A stretch of 6,056 nucleotides of DNA from the NCBI GenBank assembly GCA_026994125.1, contig JALWRJ010000245.1, positions 1-6,056 on the forward strand. The letters are read 5' to 3'. The translations under genes and the position numbers were made by a program. The notes below the pieces were generated by a model. That model was not told the DNA's origin. It did no database searches and was given only the letters and a program-made list of their open reading frames with translations. This stretch comes from Cyclobacteriaceae bacterium (GTDB lineage Bacteria; Bacteroidota; Bacteroidia; Cytophagales; Cyclobacteriaceae). Positions 1 through 6,032 of this stretch are shown here, piece after piece; the stretch's first letter is position 1, and the number at the start of each line of letters is the position of its first letter.

Positions 1-1645
1 ATTGTGGGTTGTGCTCTGCTTTAAGGGTATTAAAAATGGCCATTGGGCTTTGCCTCTTTTTTACAAAAAGTTCTTCAATTTGTTGTAATAAAGGGTAGGG
101 CATTAAATCATCCTCATCAGTTTGGGTTTGTTCTTTTGGCCGTAGTTCGGCTGTGGGTTGTAGGTTGTTTACATAGTGTAAGGCCGAATAATTCAAGGTT
201 TTTTCAGCCCATGCCAGCCATTGGAGTATAAACGATTTATGAACACCGGCTATGGGTGCCAGGCTGCCACTAGTATCGCCATCCATAGTGGTGTAGCCTA
301 CACTGCCTTCGCTGCGGTTTGAGGTGGTAAGCAAAATGGAGTTGGTAACATTGGCTAGCATCCAAATAAGGGGCGAGCGTGTGCGTGCTTGTATGTTTTG
401 TAAGGTGGTGTCATCTTGTTGCCAGGTAAGTTGCCTGCCCAGCACTTTTTCCAGGGTTTGGGTAGCATAGCTTACCGAAGGTTGAATGGGCCAATGGTAA
501 AACGTGGCTCCCACACTTTCGGCCAGTGCTTTGGCCGATGCAAAGGTTTGCTCCGATGAGTTAGCTGAACCTTGATAAGCTGCTCGACACAAGTGATGAA
601 CCACCTCAGTGGGCTGGGTTACTTGATTTACTAATTCAGCACGATGAATGCGCTCCAAAAAAGTATTCAGCCCTAATTCCTCGATGCCCGATTTTACCAT
701 TTCAGCCACCAATACCAACAGGGTAGAGGAATCGGCTCCACCACTTAGCGATAGCACAAAACCTGCACTTTTGCTTTTTCGTAGATAATCGAATAATGCT
801 AATGTAACTGCCTTCGTAAATTGTTGGTTGGTAGTTAGTGTGGCTGCTGGAACGGCATTGGTTTTGGAACTTAATTTAACTTGAGTTAACTTAATGTTTT
901 CTTTCGAAAACCGTTCTCCATCTGCAATAAGTGTACCCCGGGTAGCCATTATTACATCGCCATCGTAAATAATTCGCCCGGCTTCGTTGCCCAATATGTT
1001 GGTATATACATAGGTGCAATTAAATTGCTTTGAGCTGTTAATTACAAGTTCTCTCCGTTCTTTATCTTTGTTAAGTGCAAAATGACTGCCGCTTGGGTTT
1101 AAAATAATATCTACATTTTCTTTTACCAACCTGCAAGCCGGCCTGTCCTCATTCCAGGCTTCTTCGCAAATTTCGAAGCCTATTTTTTTTCCTTTTATGT
1201 TATAGGTAGAGTCGCCAAATACATAACGGTTGCCTTGCACCACCAGGGTAGCTTGTTGGTTAGGTTGCCATGGGGTAAACCAGCGTTGCTCATAGTGTAC
1301 GCCATAATTGGGTAGTTTTTGTTTAGCCTGAAAGCCCAAAATCTGTTGTTGGCTTACCATTGCTACACAGTTATACAGTTGTTGTTGATACCACACCGGC
1401 AAACCTACTGCTACGGCAATGCCATCGGTATGCAAAGTAATTTCTTGTAACTGCTGCCAGGCTTTATCGGCCACCCAGGGAGCCAAAAACATATCTTCGC
1501 AACCATAGCCGGTTATGCAAAGTTCAGGCAAGCAAAGCAGATTAACGCCCTGAGCTTTGGCTTGCTGTAGGGCCTCCAAAATGTTGTGGGTGTTATTGTC
1601 CCAATCGAGCGGGGTTTGGTTTAGCGTTGCTCCGGCTAGTTGCAT
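1..1645 (-). CDS. nadE: Glutamine-dependent NAD+ synthetase (3' end outside window)
   Basis: Cytoplasmic enzyme of the last step of NAD+ synthesis: it amidates nicotinic acid adenine dinucleotide using ATP and ammonia released from glutamine. The reading frame stays open from the ATG at 1645-1643 to the window edge, giving 548 codons. The N-terminal nitrilase-type glutaminase domain (about residues 1-270) shows the Glu-Lys-Cys triad: E41 in LPELCITGYG, K108 before LPNYG, and C160 in FEICEEAW. The synthetase domain follows with the ATP-pyrophosphatase P-loop SGGADSS (301-307) and, further on, NIQARTR, TSNRSEGSVGY and MDGDTSG. Two-domain family members are usually about 640-680 residues, so roughly 100 C-terminal residues are missing only because the window ends. 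The start is chosen because MQLAGATLNQ matches the family N-terminus; no Shine-Dalgarno sequence is visible. It begins 10 bp after the rnc stop, so it is probably the fourth gene of the acpP operon. No frameshift or missing catalytic residue was seen. Confidence 0.96.
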   Translation of the reverse strand, partial: MQLAGATLNQTPLDWDNNTHNILEALQQAKAQGVNLLCLPELCITGYGCEDMFLAPWVADKAWQQLQEITLHTDGIAVAVGLPVWYQQQLYNCVAMVSQQQILGFQAKQKLPNYGVHYEQRWFTPWQPNQQATLVVQGNRYVFGDSTYNIKGKKIGFEICEEAWNEDRPACRLVKENVDIILNPSGSHFALNKDKERRELVINSSKQFNCTYVYTNILGNEAGRIIYDGDVIMATRGTLIADGERFSKENIKLTQVKLSSKTNAVPAATLTTNQQFTKAVTLALFDYLRKSKSAGFVLSLSGGADSSTLLVLVAEMVKSGIEELGLNTFLERIHRAELVNQVTQPTEVVHHLCRAAYQGSANSSEQTFASAKALAESVGATFYHWPIQPSVSYATQTLEKVLGRQLTWQQDDTTLQNIQARTRSPLIWMLANVTNSILLTTSNRSEGSVGYTTMDGDTSGSLAPIAGVHKSFILQWLAWAEKTLNYSALHYVNNLQPTAELRPKEQTQTDEDDLMPYPLLQQIEELFVKKRQSPMAIFNTLKAEHNPQ

Positions 1646-1655
1646 AGGTAAATTT

Positions 1656-2393
1656 TTATGCTAAAATAAGGGCTAGGGCTTTACGGGCGGCTGTTTGCTC
1701 TGCTTTTTTCTTGTTAGGGCCATAGCCATTAATCAGAAGTTCGTTGTCCAGGTAAAGGGCTACTTCAAATTCTTTAAAATTGCCTTTCTCCACTACGTTT
1801 ATTGTTTCAAACTTAATGTCACGGTTATTTTTTTGGCTCCATTCAATTAATTGGCTTTTGTAGTTGGTGTTTTCGCTAATTACCTTTTCAATGTCAAAGT
1901 TTGGTTCAATAAGTTTACGAAGTACAAAATACTTGCAGGTGGCAAATCCATGATCCAGGTAAAACGCACCAATGAGCGACTCCATAATATCGCCATAAAT
2001 GGACTTATGCCTGTGCAGGCTATTTCGCTGATCCACTTCAATTATTTCATTCAATCCAAGTTTGCGGCCTAACTGGTTTAACGACTCTCTATTAACGATT
2101 CGAGAGCGTATCTCGGTTAAAAAACCTTCGTCTTTAAAAGGGTATTTTTTATACAAGTACTCCGCTACAATAGCTCCCAGAAAGGCATCGCCCAGGTATT
2201 CTAATCGCTCATACGACTCCTTGCGGCCATATTTATCTGGCATTGAGGAGGAGGCATGGGTTAACGCCAGCTTATAAAGTTTAAGGGTAATAGGCTTTTT
2301 TCCGGTAATTCGCTCAATTACCAGCCGTAGCTTTTTATCTTCATCTGAAAAGGATTGAAATAGGTTCAGGGCGCGCCTAAATGCCTTGTACAC
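1656..2393 (-). CDS. rnc: Ribonuclease III
   Basis: Double-stranded-RNA endonuclease that processes rRNA precursors and structured mRNAs; it acts as a cytoplasmic homodimer with Mg2+. The 245-residue protein has the usual two domains. The catalytic domain carries the signature ERLEYLGDAFLG, with E62, E65 and D69 aligning to the E. coli active-site cluster, and D135 and E138 in YGDIMESLIGAFY supplying the remaining acidic ligands. A double-stranded RNA-binding domain occupies about residues 174-245, starting at NYKSQLIEW and ending in the basic KKKAEQTAARKAL helix. The extra ~24 N-terminal residues before the nuclease core are a modest extension over E. coli. The start is GTG: the frame has a TGA just upstream, and the next in-frame ATG (residue 51) would cut into the nuclease domain. 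This GTG shares one base with the fabF stop (TAGTG), suggesting translational coupling. All catalytic residues are present, so it should be active. Confidence 0.97.
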   Translation of the reverse strand: MYKAFRRALNLFQSFSDEDKKLRLVIERITGKKPITLKLYKLALTHASSSMPDKYGRKESYERLEYLGDAFLGAIVAEYLYKKYPFKDEGFLTEIRSRIVNRESLNQLGRKLGLNEIIEVDQRNSLHRHKSIYGDIMESLIGAFYLDHGFATCKYFVLRKLIEPNFDIEKVISENTNYKSQLIEWSQKNNRDIKFETINVVEKGNFKEFEVALYLDNELLINGYGPNKKKAEQTAARKALALILA

Positions 2394-3646
2394 TACTCAT
2401 TTAGTTTTTTAAATACTAACGAAGCATTATGGCCTCCAAAACCAAAGGTATTGCTAAGAGCAACATTTATTTCCCTTTCTTGTGCTTTGTTTAGGGTGTA
2501 ATTGATTTTTGGATTAAGCCCTTCATCCACGGTTTCGTGATTTATGGTGGGGGGCACAATGCCTTTTTCAATGGCCTTAATAGCCGCTATGGCTTCAATG
2601 GCACCGGCAGCTCCTAATAGGTGGCCGGTCATAGATTTGGTTGAGCTAACATTTAGCTTATAGGCGTGTTCACCAAATACCGATTCAATAGCCAATACTT
2701 CACTAATATCGCCTAGTGGGGTAGAAGTACCGTGTACATTAATATAATCTACTTCATGGCCACTAATGTGGGCATCGTTTAAGGCATTTTGCATTACTGC
2801 TTTGGCTCCTTTACCTTCGGGGTGTGGAGCAGTAATGTGGTGCGCATCGGCCGACATACCTCCGCCAATTACTTCGGCATATATATGTGCACCACGGGCT
2901 TTGGCATGTTCATATTCTTCTAAGATAAGTGCTCCGGCTCCTTCGCCCAGCACAAATCCGTCACGATTTTTATCGAAAGGGCGCGAGGCTTTTTCGGGGG
3001 CATCGTTGCGTTCCGAGAGGGCTTTCATAGAGCTAAACCCACCCATCCCTGATTCGTTTACTGCGGCTTCTGAACCTCCGGTAACGGCAATGTCCATGTG
3101 GCCTAAACGAATGTAGTTAAGCGAGTCGATAATTGCGTTAGTGCCTGAAGCACAGGCCGATACGGTAACAAAGTTAGGGCCTCTAAACCCATATTTTATC
3201 GAAATGTATCCTGCAGCAATATCTGCAATCATTTTTGGAATAAAGAAAGGGTTGTACCTGGGGGTACGGCCTCCCTCAATGTAGTTTATCACTTCGTTCT
3301 GAAAAGTATTAATACCACCAATACCCGAACCCCAAATTACGCCCGACTTATTGGGGTCTATGGTGTCTAAATTAATGCCTGAATCCTGCATGGCTTCGGC
3401 TACAGCCACCATGGCAAATTGTGTAAAACGATCCATTTTGCGTGCTTCTTTTCGATCGAGAAACTCGTTGGGGTTAAAATTTTTAACCTCGCACGCAAAT
3501 TTCGTCTTAAACTTTTCGGCATCAAACAGGGTAATAGGAGCAGCACCGCTAACTCCTTTAGTTAAACTCTGCCAATACGCATCAACAGAATTGCCTATAG
3601 GAGTTAGGGCACCTAGTCCGGTAACTACTACTCTTCGTAATTCCAA
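2393..3646 (-). CDS. fabF: Beta-ketoacyl-ACP synthase II
   Basis: Condensing enzyme of type II fatty-acid synthesis: it takes an acyl chain from ACP and joins it to malonyl-ACP with loss of CO2, lengthening the chain by two carbons. The 417-residue length is typical. The thiolase-fold catalytic triad is intact: C165 in VSACASGTNA, H305 in NVHGTSTPLGD and H342 in STKSMTGHLLGAAG, with the conserved K337 nearby and the C-terminal glycine-rich NTFGFGGHNAS loop. Cys-His-His, rather than Cys-His-Asn, separates it from FabH; FabB is less likely because of the overall FabF-like motifs and the direct acpP neighbour. The start is TTG. A stop codon (TAA) lies four codons upstream in this frame, leaving no ATG before MELRRVVVTGLGA, which is the normal family N-terminus. 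It starts 4 bp after the acpP stop and its last base overlaps the rnc start. Confidence 0.97.
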   Translation of the reverse strand: MELRRVVVTGLGALTPIGNSVDAYWQSLTKGVSGAAPITLFDAEKFKTKFACEVKNFNPNEFLDRKEARKMDRFTQFAMVAVAEAMQDSGINLDTIDPNKSGVIWGSGIGGINTFQNEVINYIEGGRTPRYNPFFIPKMIADIAAGYISIKYGFRGPNFVTVSACASGTNAIIDSLNYIRLGHMDIAVTGGSEAAVNESGMGGFSSMKALSERNDAPEKASRPFDKNRDGFVLGEGAGALILEEYEHAKARGAHIYAEVIGGGMSADAHHITAPHPEGKGAKAVMQNALNDAHISGHEVDYINVHGTSTPLGDISEVLAIESVFGEHAYKLNVSSTKSMTGHLLGAAGAIEAIAAIKAIEKGIVPPTINHETVDEGLNPKINYTLNKAQEREINVALSNTFGFGGHNASLVFKKLNE

Positions 3647-3650
3647 AGTC

Positions 3651-3887
3651 TTATTTTACGTTTTCTTCCAGATATGAAATAGCTTGGCCTACTGTGCCAA
3701 TGTTCTCTGCCTGATCGTCTGGGATAGAGATGTTAAATTCTTTTTCAAACTCCATAATAAGTTCTACTGTGTCTAGGGAATCAGCTCCCAAGTCGTTGGT
3801 GAAGCTTGCTTCATTAGTTACTTCCGACTCTTCAACTCCAAGCTTATCAATAATGATGCTTTTTACTTTTTGTGCAATTTCAGACAT
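3651..3887 (-). CDS. acpP: Acyl carrier protein
   Basis: Small acidic carrier that holds fatty-acid intermediates as thioesters on a 4'-phosphopantetheine arm and delivers them to FabF and the other synthase enzymes. The 78-residue length is standard. The attachment serine is S37 in the canonical [12 protein letters not shown] segment (helix II), to be loaded by a holo-ACP synthase not in this window. The rest fits the four-helix fold: a first helix from about residue 3 to 15, the acidic recognition helix [14 protein letters not shown], and a short C-terminal helix ending EENVK. The ATG has a purine stretch (AGAAGAAA) just upstream, the nearest thing to a ribosome-binding site in the window. 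It is the first gene of the leftward operon, next to its partner fabF, which supports the primary fatty-acid-synthesis ACP over a secondary-metabolism carrier. Confidence 0.97.
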   Translation of the reverse strand: MSEIAQKVKSIIIDKLGVEESEVTNEASFTNDLGADSLDTVELIMEFEKEFNISIPDDQAENIGTVGQAISYLEENVK

Positions 3888-3919
3888 TTTCTTCTAATTG
3901 TTTGGTGAAAATTTCGATG

Positions 3920-3950
3920 CAAAGAAATACAATTCGTTTATAAACTCAAA
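3920..3950 (-). promoter_or_regulatory. Candidate promoter of the acpP-fabF-rnc-nadE operon
   Basis: Read on the minus strand there is TTTG (3950-3947), a 19-base spacer, then TTTCTTTG (3927-3920). The Bacteroidota housekeeping promoter consensus is TTTG, 19-20 bases, TAnnTTTG, so the -33 box and spacing fit exactly and the -7 box has one mismatch (T for A at its second base). A start a few bases downstream would leave a leader of about 25-30 nt before the acpP ATG at 3887. This is a pattern match only; a second TTTG overlaps just upstream (3954-3951). Confidence 0.5.
3936..3945. promoter_or_regulatory. Perfect 10-bp palindrome inside the acpP promoter spacer
   Basis: GTTTATAAAC is its own reverse complement and lies between the candidate -33 and -7 boxes of the acpP promoter. 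That is where a repressor operator would block polymerase. No regulator can be named, and a 10-bp AT-rich palindrome can arise by chance in such DNA. Confidence 0.3.
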
Positions 3951-3970
3951 CAAAACGAAAATTATATTTC

Positions 3971-4002
3971 TTTGGGTTTGTAGCCGCAATCTACGACCCA
4001 AA
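3971..4002. repeat. Imperfect inverted repeat upstream of the acpP promoter
   Basis: TTTGGGT (3971-3977) pairs with ACCCAAA (3996-4002), and further in GTAG (3980-3983) pairs with CTAC (3991-3994), with a one-base bulge and a possible T-G wobble between them and a 7-base loop. Neither strand shows a following T-run, so it is not a standard terminator. It lies about 20 bp upstream of the proposed acpP -33 box, so it would be a DNA-level dyad, or part of the leader only if an additional promoter exists further upstream. Confidence 0.45.
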
Positions 4003-4128
4003 CCCTAATTGTACGATACTCTTTTGGTAATTTATTTGCCTTTACCATTAGGTAGTTATTTTAAATATTAAAATTATGCCAAATTAATTATCGGCAAAGA
4101 TGTGCTTACCCCCTAATTAGTTTGGTAA
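4003..4128. repeat. Repeated two-part motif CCCTAATT / TTTGGTAA
   Basis: CCCTAATT at 4003-4010 is followed 12 bases later by TTTGGTAA at 4023-4030. The same two 8-mers recur at 4111-4118 and 4121-4128, now only 2 bases apart. A shorter related sequence lies on the opposite strand: CCTAATGGTAAA, read from 4052 to 4041. The repeats flank the middle of the divergent region. They could be binding sites for a regulator, or leftovers of a small duplication; function is unknown. Confidence 0.35.
4058..4074. repeat. AT-only inverted repeat
   Basis: ATTTTAA (4058-4064) and TTAAAAT (4068-4074) are perfect 7-base arms around ATA. It lies centrally in the divergent region. With no G or C it would form only a weak hairpin; it may simply be easily melted or bendable DNA. 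Confidence 0.3.
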
Positions 4129-4156
4129 ATAGTAGTTTTTTAACAAAGCTTGCAAT

Positions 4157-4164
4157 TATCTTTG
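4157..4164 (+). promoter_or_regulatory. Candidate -7 box for the IPExxxVDY-pyk operon
   Basis: TATCTTTG is an exact match to the Bacteroidota -7 consensus TAnnTTTG. It ends 9 bases before the ATG at 4174, so transcription would begin within a few bases of the start codon, giving a leaderless or nearly leaderless mRNA. The -33 element is poor: at the expected spacing there is AGTT, with a T-run (4136-4141) close by. The position immediately before a gene start, rather than the motif alone, makes this convincing. Confidence 0.6.
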
Positions 4165-4173
4165 TGCTCTTCA

Positions 4174-4599
4174 ATGAGTAAGAAAAAATTAGAAATTGAT
4201 TTAGTCGTTGAAGCTGCAGTTTTGGGCATTGTAACTTCGTTAAAAGAGTACAAGCTGGCCTGGAAAATTAACCAAGTATTTAAGATTGGGTTGAAACTGG
4301 AACCTGTTCTGGTGGTAAACCTGGTACAAGGAGGTACCGTTTCGCTTAGCCACTATTGCTATCAAACCGATATGCTACGTGTTGATTTGATTAAAAATAG
4401 AGGTATTGATTCGGAAAAAGTAACCTATATGGTTAAAGAACTGCCTAAGGTAGATTATTTTCTTATGCTAGATGGCCATTTGGTTTCGGCCGGCCAGAAA
4501 AATGAAATTGCCCTGATTAAATCTATTCCCGAGGTATCCTTTGTGCAATTAATTGATGTAACAAAACTTAAATCGAAGGATCATTTTATTTTTTACTAA
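4174..4599 (+). CDS. IPExxxVDY family protein, function unknown
   Basis: A 141-residue protein that I assign to the IPExxxVDY family, small uncharacterised proteins of Bacteroidota often found beside pyruvate kinase. The signature appears here as VKELPKVDYF (residues 87-96), with Val for Ile and Lys for Pro at the first two positions but the ExxxVDYF core intact. Other family-like parts are the N-terminal LKEYKLAWKIN segment (23-33), SLSHYCY (57-63) and the C-terminal LKSKDHFIF (132-140). The IPE at 118-120 is followed by VSFVQL and is not the family motif. There is no signal peptide or membrane segment, so it is probably cytoplasmic. The frame is open from a TTG at 4150, but the ATG at 4174 is preferred because it starts a family-like MSKKKLEIDL and lies just after the -7 box. 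Its stop overlaps the pyk start (TAATG). A role connected to pyruvate kinase is suggested only by this linkage. Confidence 0.85.
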   Translation: MSKKKLEIDLVVEAAVLGIVTSLKEYKLAWKINQVFKIGLKLEPVLVVNLVQGGTVSLSHYCYQTDMLRVDLIKNRGIDSEKVTYMVKELPKVDYFLMLDGHLVSAGQKNEIALIKSIPEVSFVQLIDVTKLKSKDHFIFY

Positions 4600-6032
4600 T
4601 GAACAACAAAATACTATTTAATAAAACAAAAGTAATTGCCACGATAGGCCCGGCATCCAACGCTAAACCTATGTTAAAAAAGTTGATTTTGGCCGGAGCC
4701 GATGTGTTTAGACTAAATTTCTCGCACGGCACTCACCAGGATCACGAAAAAGTAATTGCTTTAATACGCGAACTAAATAAAGAGTTGGATACTAATATTG
4801 CCATTTTGCAAGATTTGCAAGGGCCTAAAATACGGCTGAATATGGTAGAAGATGGCTGTATTATTAAAGATGGTGGCAAGCTTATTATTACCACCGAAGA
4901 TGTGCCAGGCAACGCCAGCAAAGTGGGTACAACCTATAAAGCATTACCCAACGATGTAAAAAAAGGCGAAACTATTTTAGTAGATGACGGCAAAATTGAA
5001 TTGCTGGTAGAATCGGTAAAAGCCAACGAAGTACATACCAAAGTAATTCATGGGGGAGCGCTAAAATCTAAAAAAGGAATAAACCTACCCTACAGTAATG
5101 TATCTGCGCCATCGCTTACACCAAAGGATATCAAAGATTTGGAGTTTGGTATTGCACACGATGTAGATTGGATTGCCTTATCATTTGTACGCGATCCACT
5201 GGATATTGTAGATTTAAAAATGCGCATTGAGGCCGCTAATAAAGATATAAGGGTAGTGGCTAAAATTGAAAAACCCGAAGCTGTTAAAAAAATTGATGCT
5301 ATTATTGATGCTACCGATGCCATTATGGTAGCTAGGGGCGACCTGGGGGTGGAAATTGAGATGGAGGACGTACCCATGATTCAGAAACAAATAATTGCGC
5401 GCTGCAATACAATGGCAAAACCAGTAATTGTGGCTACCCAAATGCTCGAAAGCATGATTGAAAATGCACGCCCTACCCGAGCCGAAACCAATGATGTAGC
5501 CAACTCAGTTATTGATGGTGCCGATGCAGTAATGCTTTCGGCCGAAACCGCAGCAGGAAAGTTTCCGGTGCTGGCGGTGGAAAGCATGAATAAGATAATT
5601 ACTAGTGTAGAGGCCAATTACGAGAGCATTTATTATAAATATAATGCGCCTAACCCGGAATCGCCCGATTTTTACCCTTCCAGCCTGGTGCAAAGTTCGG
5701 TAAGGCTTAGCCACGATACGGGCGCCCATGTAATTGCCGGTATGACCTGGTCGGGTTTTACTGCCTGGAAACTTTCGGCACATCGCCCAAAGGCCAATAT
5801 TTTTATTTTTACGGGCAACAAAAAATTACTTTCTATGATTAGTTTACTGTGGGGGGTACGGGCCTTTTACTTCGATTCCAATGCCTCTACCGATGAAACT
5901 ATAGAGAAAGTGGAACAAATTCTAAAAAAAGAAGGACACCTGGTTTCGGGCGATGCGTATATAACCATGGCTAGTATGCCTATTAAAAAGAAATACCGCA
6001 CCAATATGCTAAAAATTAACGTGGCTGGTTAG
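4599..6032 (+). CDS. pyk: Pyruvate kinase
   Basis: Transfers phosphate from phosphoenolpyruvate to ADP, giving pyruvate and ATP in the final step of glycolysis; normally a cytoplasmic homotetramer. The 477-residue length is typical. In the barrel domain are ATIGPAS (14-20), RLNFSHG (38-44), DLQGPKIR (72-79), the catalytic lysine K222 with Mg2+ ligand E224 in AKIEKPEA, the second ligand D248 in VARGDLGVE, T280 in VATQMLESM, and PTRAETNDVAN (292-302). The lid (B) domain lies at about 80-165. The C-terminal regulatory domain has a phosphate-loop-like TWSGFTAW (383-390) and ends at RTNMLKINVAG; its effector cannot be predicted. Leu73, Gln74 and Lys77 replace the Thr, Lys and Glu of potassium-dependent enzymes, predicting independence from K+. 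The ATG overlaps the preceding stop by one base and has no Shine-Dalgarno sequence, so translation is probably coupled. No terminator is visible in the 24 bases that follow. Confidence 0.98.
   Translation: MNNKILFNKTKVIATIGPASNAKPMLKKLILAGADVFRLNFSHGTHQDHEKVIALIRELNKELDTNIAILQDLQGPKIRLNMVEDGCIIKDGGKLIITTEDVPGNASKVGTTYKALPNDVKKGETILVDDGKIELLVESVKANEVHTKVIHGGALKSKKGINLPYSNVSAPSLTPKDIKDLEFGIAHDVDWIALSFVRDPLDIVDLKMRIEAANKDIRVVAKIEKPEAVKKIDAIIDATDAIMVARGDLGVEIEMEDVPMIQKQIIARCNTMAKPVIVATQMLESMIENARPTRAETNDVANSVIDGADAVMLSAETAAGKFPVLAVESMNKIITSVEANYESIYYKYNAPNPESPDFYPSSLVQSSVRLSHDTGAHVIAGMTWSGFTAWKLSAHRPKANIFIFTGNKKLLSMISLLWGVRAFYFDSNASTDETIEKVEQILKKEGHLVSGDAYITMASMPIKKKYRTNMLKINVAG

Larger units (their letters stand above)
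3888..4173. other. Divergent intergenic control region
   Basis: This 286-bp stretch separates two divergently transcribed blocks and is the only sizeable non-coding DNA in the window. It is clearly more AT-rich than the genes and I see no conserved small protein or RNA gene in it. It holds candidate promoters at both ends, reading outward, with several dyads and short repeats between them, listed separately. No transcription terminator is expected between divergent genes, and none with a stem followed by a T-run was seen. Confidence 0.8.

Noticed and set aside
43..231. 62-codon open frame on the plus strand at the left edge
   Set aside because: It lies opposite the synthetase domain of nadE, whose own frame is continuous and conserved here.
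1808..1815. Minus-strand TAAGTTTG inside rnc as an internal promoter for nadE
   Set aside because: Matches the -7 consensus but is about 160 bases from nadE, within coding sequence, and is the sort of match expected by chance.
2377..2400. ATG at 2400-2398 as the rnc start
   Set aside because: It is out of frame with rnc and reaches a TAG after seven codons; the GTG at 2393 is the only start giving the full nuclease domain.
2443..2450. Minus-strand TACCTTTG, an exact -7 box 50 bases upstream of rnc
   Set aside because: It is formed by codons of the conserved FabF NTFGFGG loop and has no good -33 element; six fixed bases are expected by chance a few times in this window.
2766..3116. 116-codon open frame on the plus strand opposite fabF
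   Set aside because: It lies wholly opposite a conserved, intact fabF, its protein resembles no family I know, and antisense open frames arise readily from codon bias.
4150..4173. Upstream TTG start adding eight residues to the IPExxxVDY protein
   Set aside because: Those codons overlap the -7 promoter box, would probably not be transcribed, and the ATG at 4174 gives the more natural N-terminus.
4535..4563. IPE tripeptide near the C-terminus of the small protein as its family motif
   Set aside because: It is followed by VSFVQL and lacks VDY; the correct motif is VKELPKVDY at residues 87-95.
5090..5783. Four overlapping minus-strand open frames within pyk
   Set aside because: All are antisense to a fully conserved pyruvate kinase, overlap one another, and have low-complexity Ser/Ile-rich or unrecognisable products.
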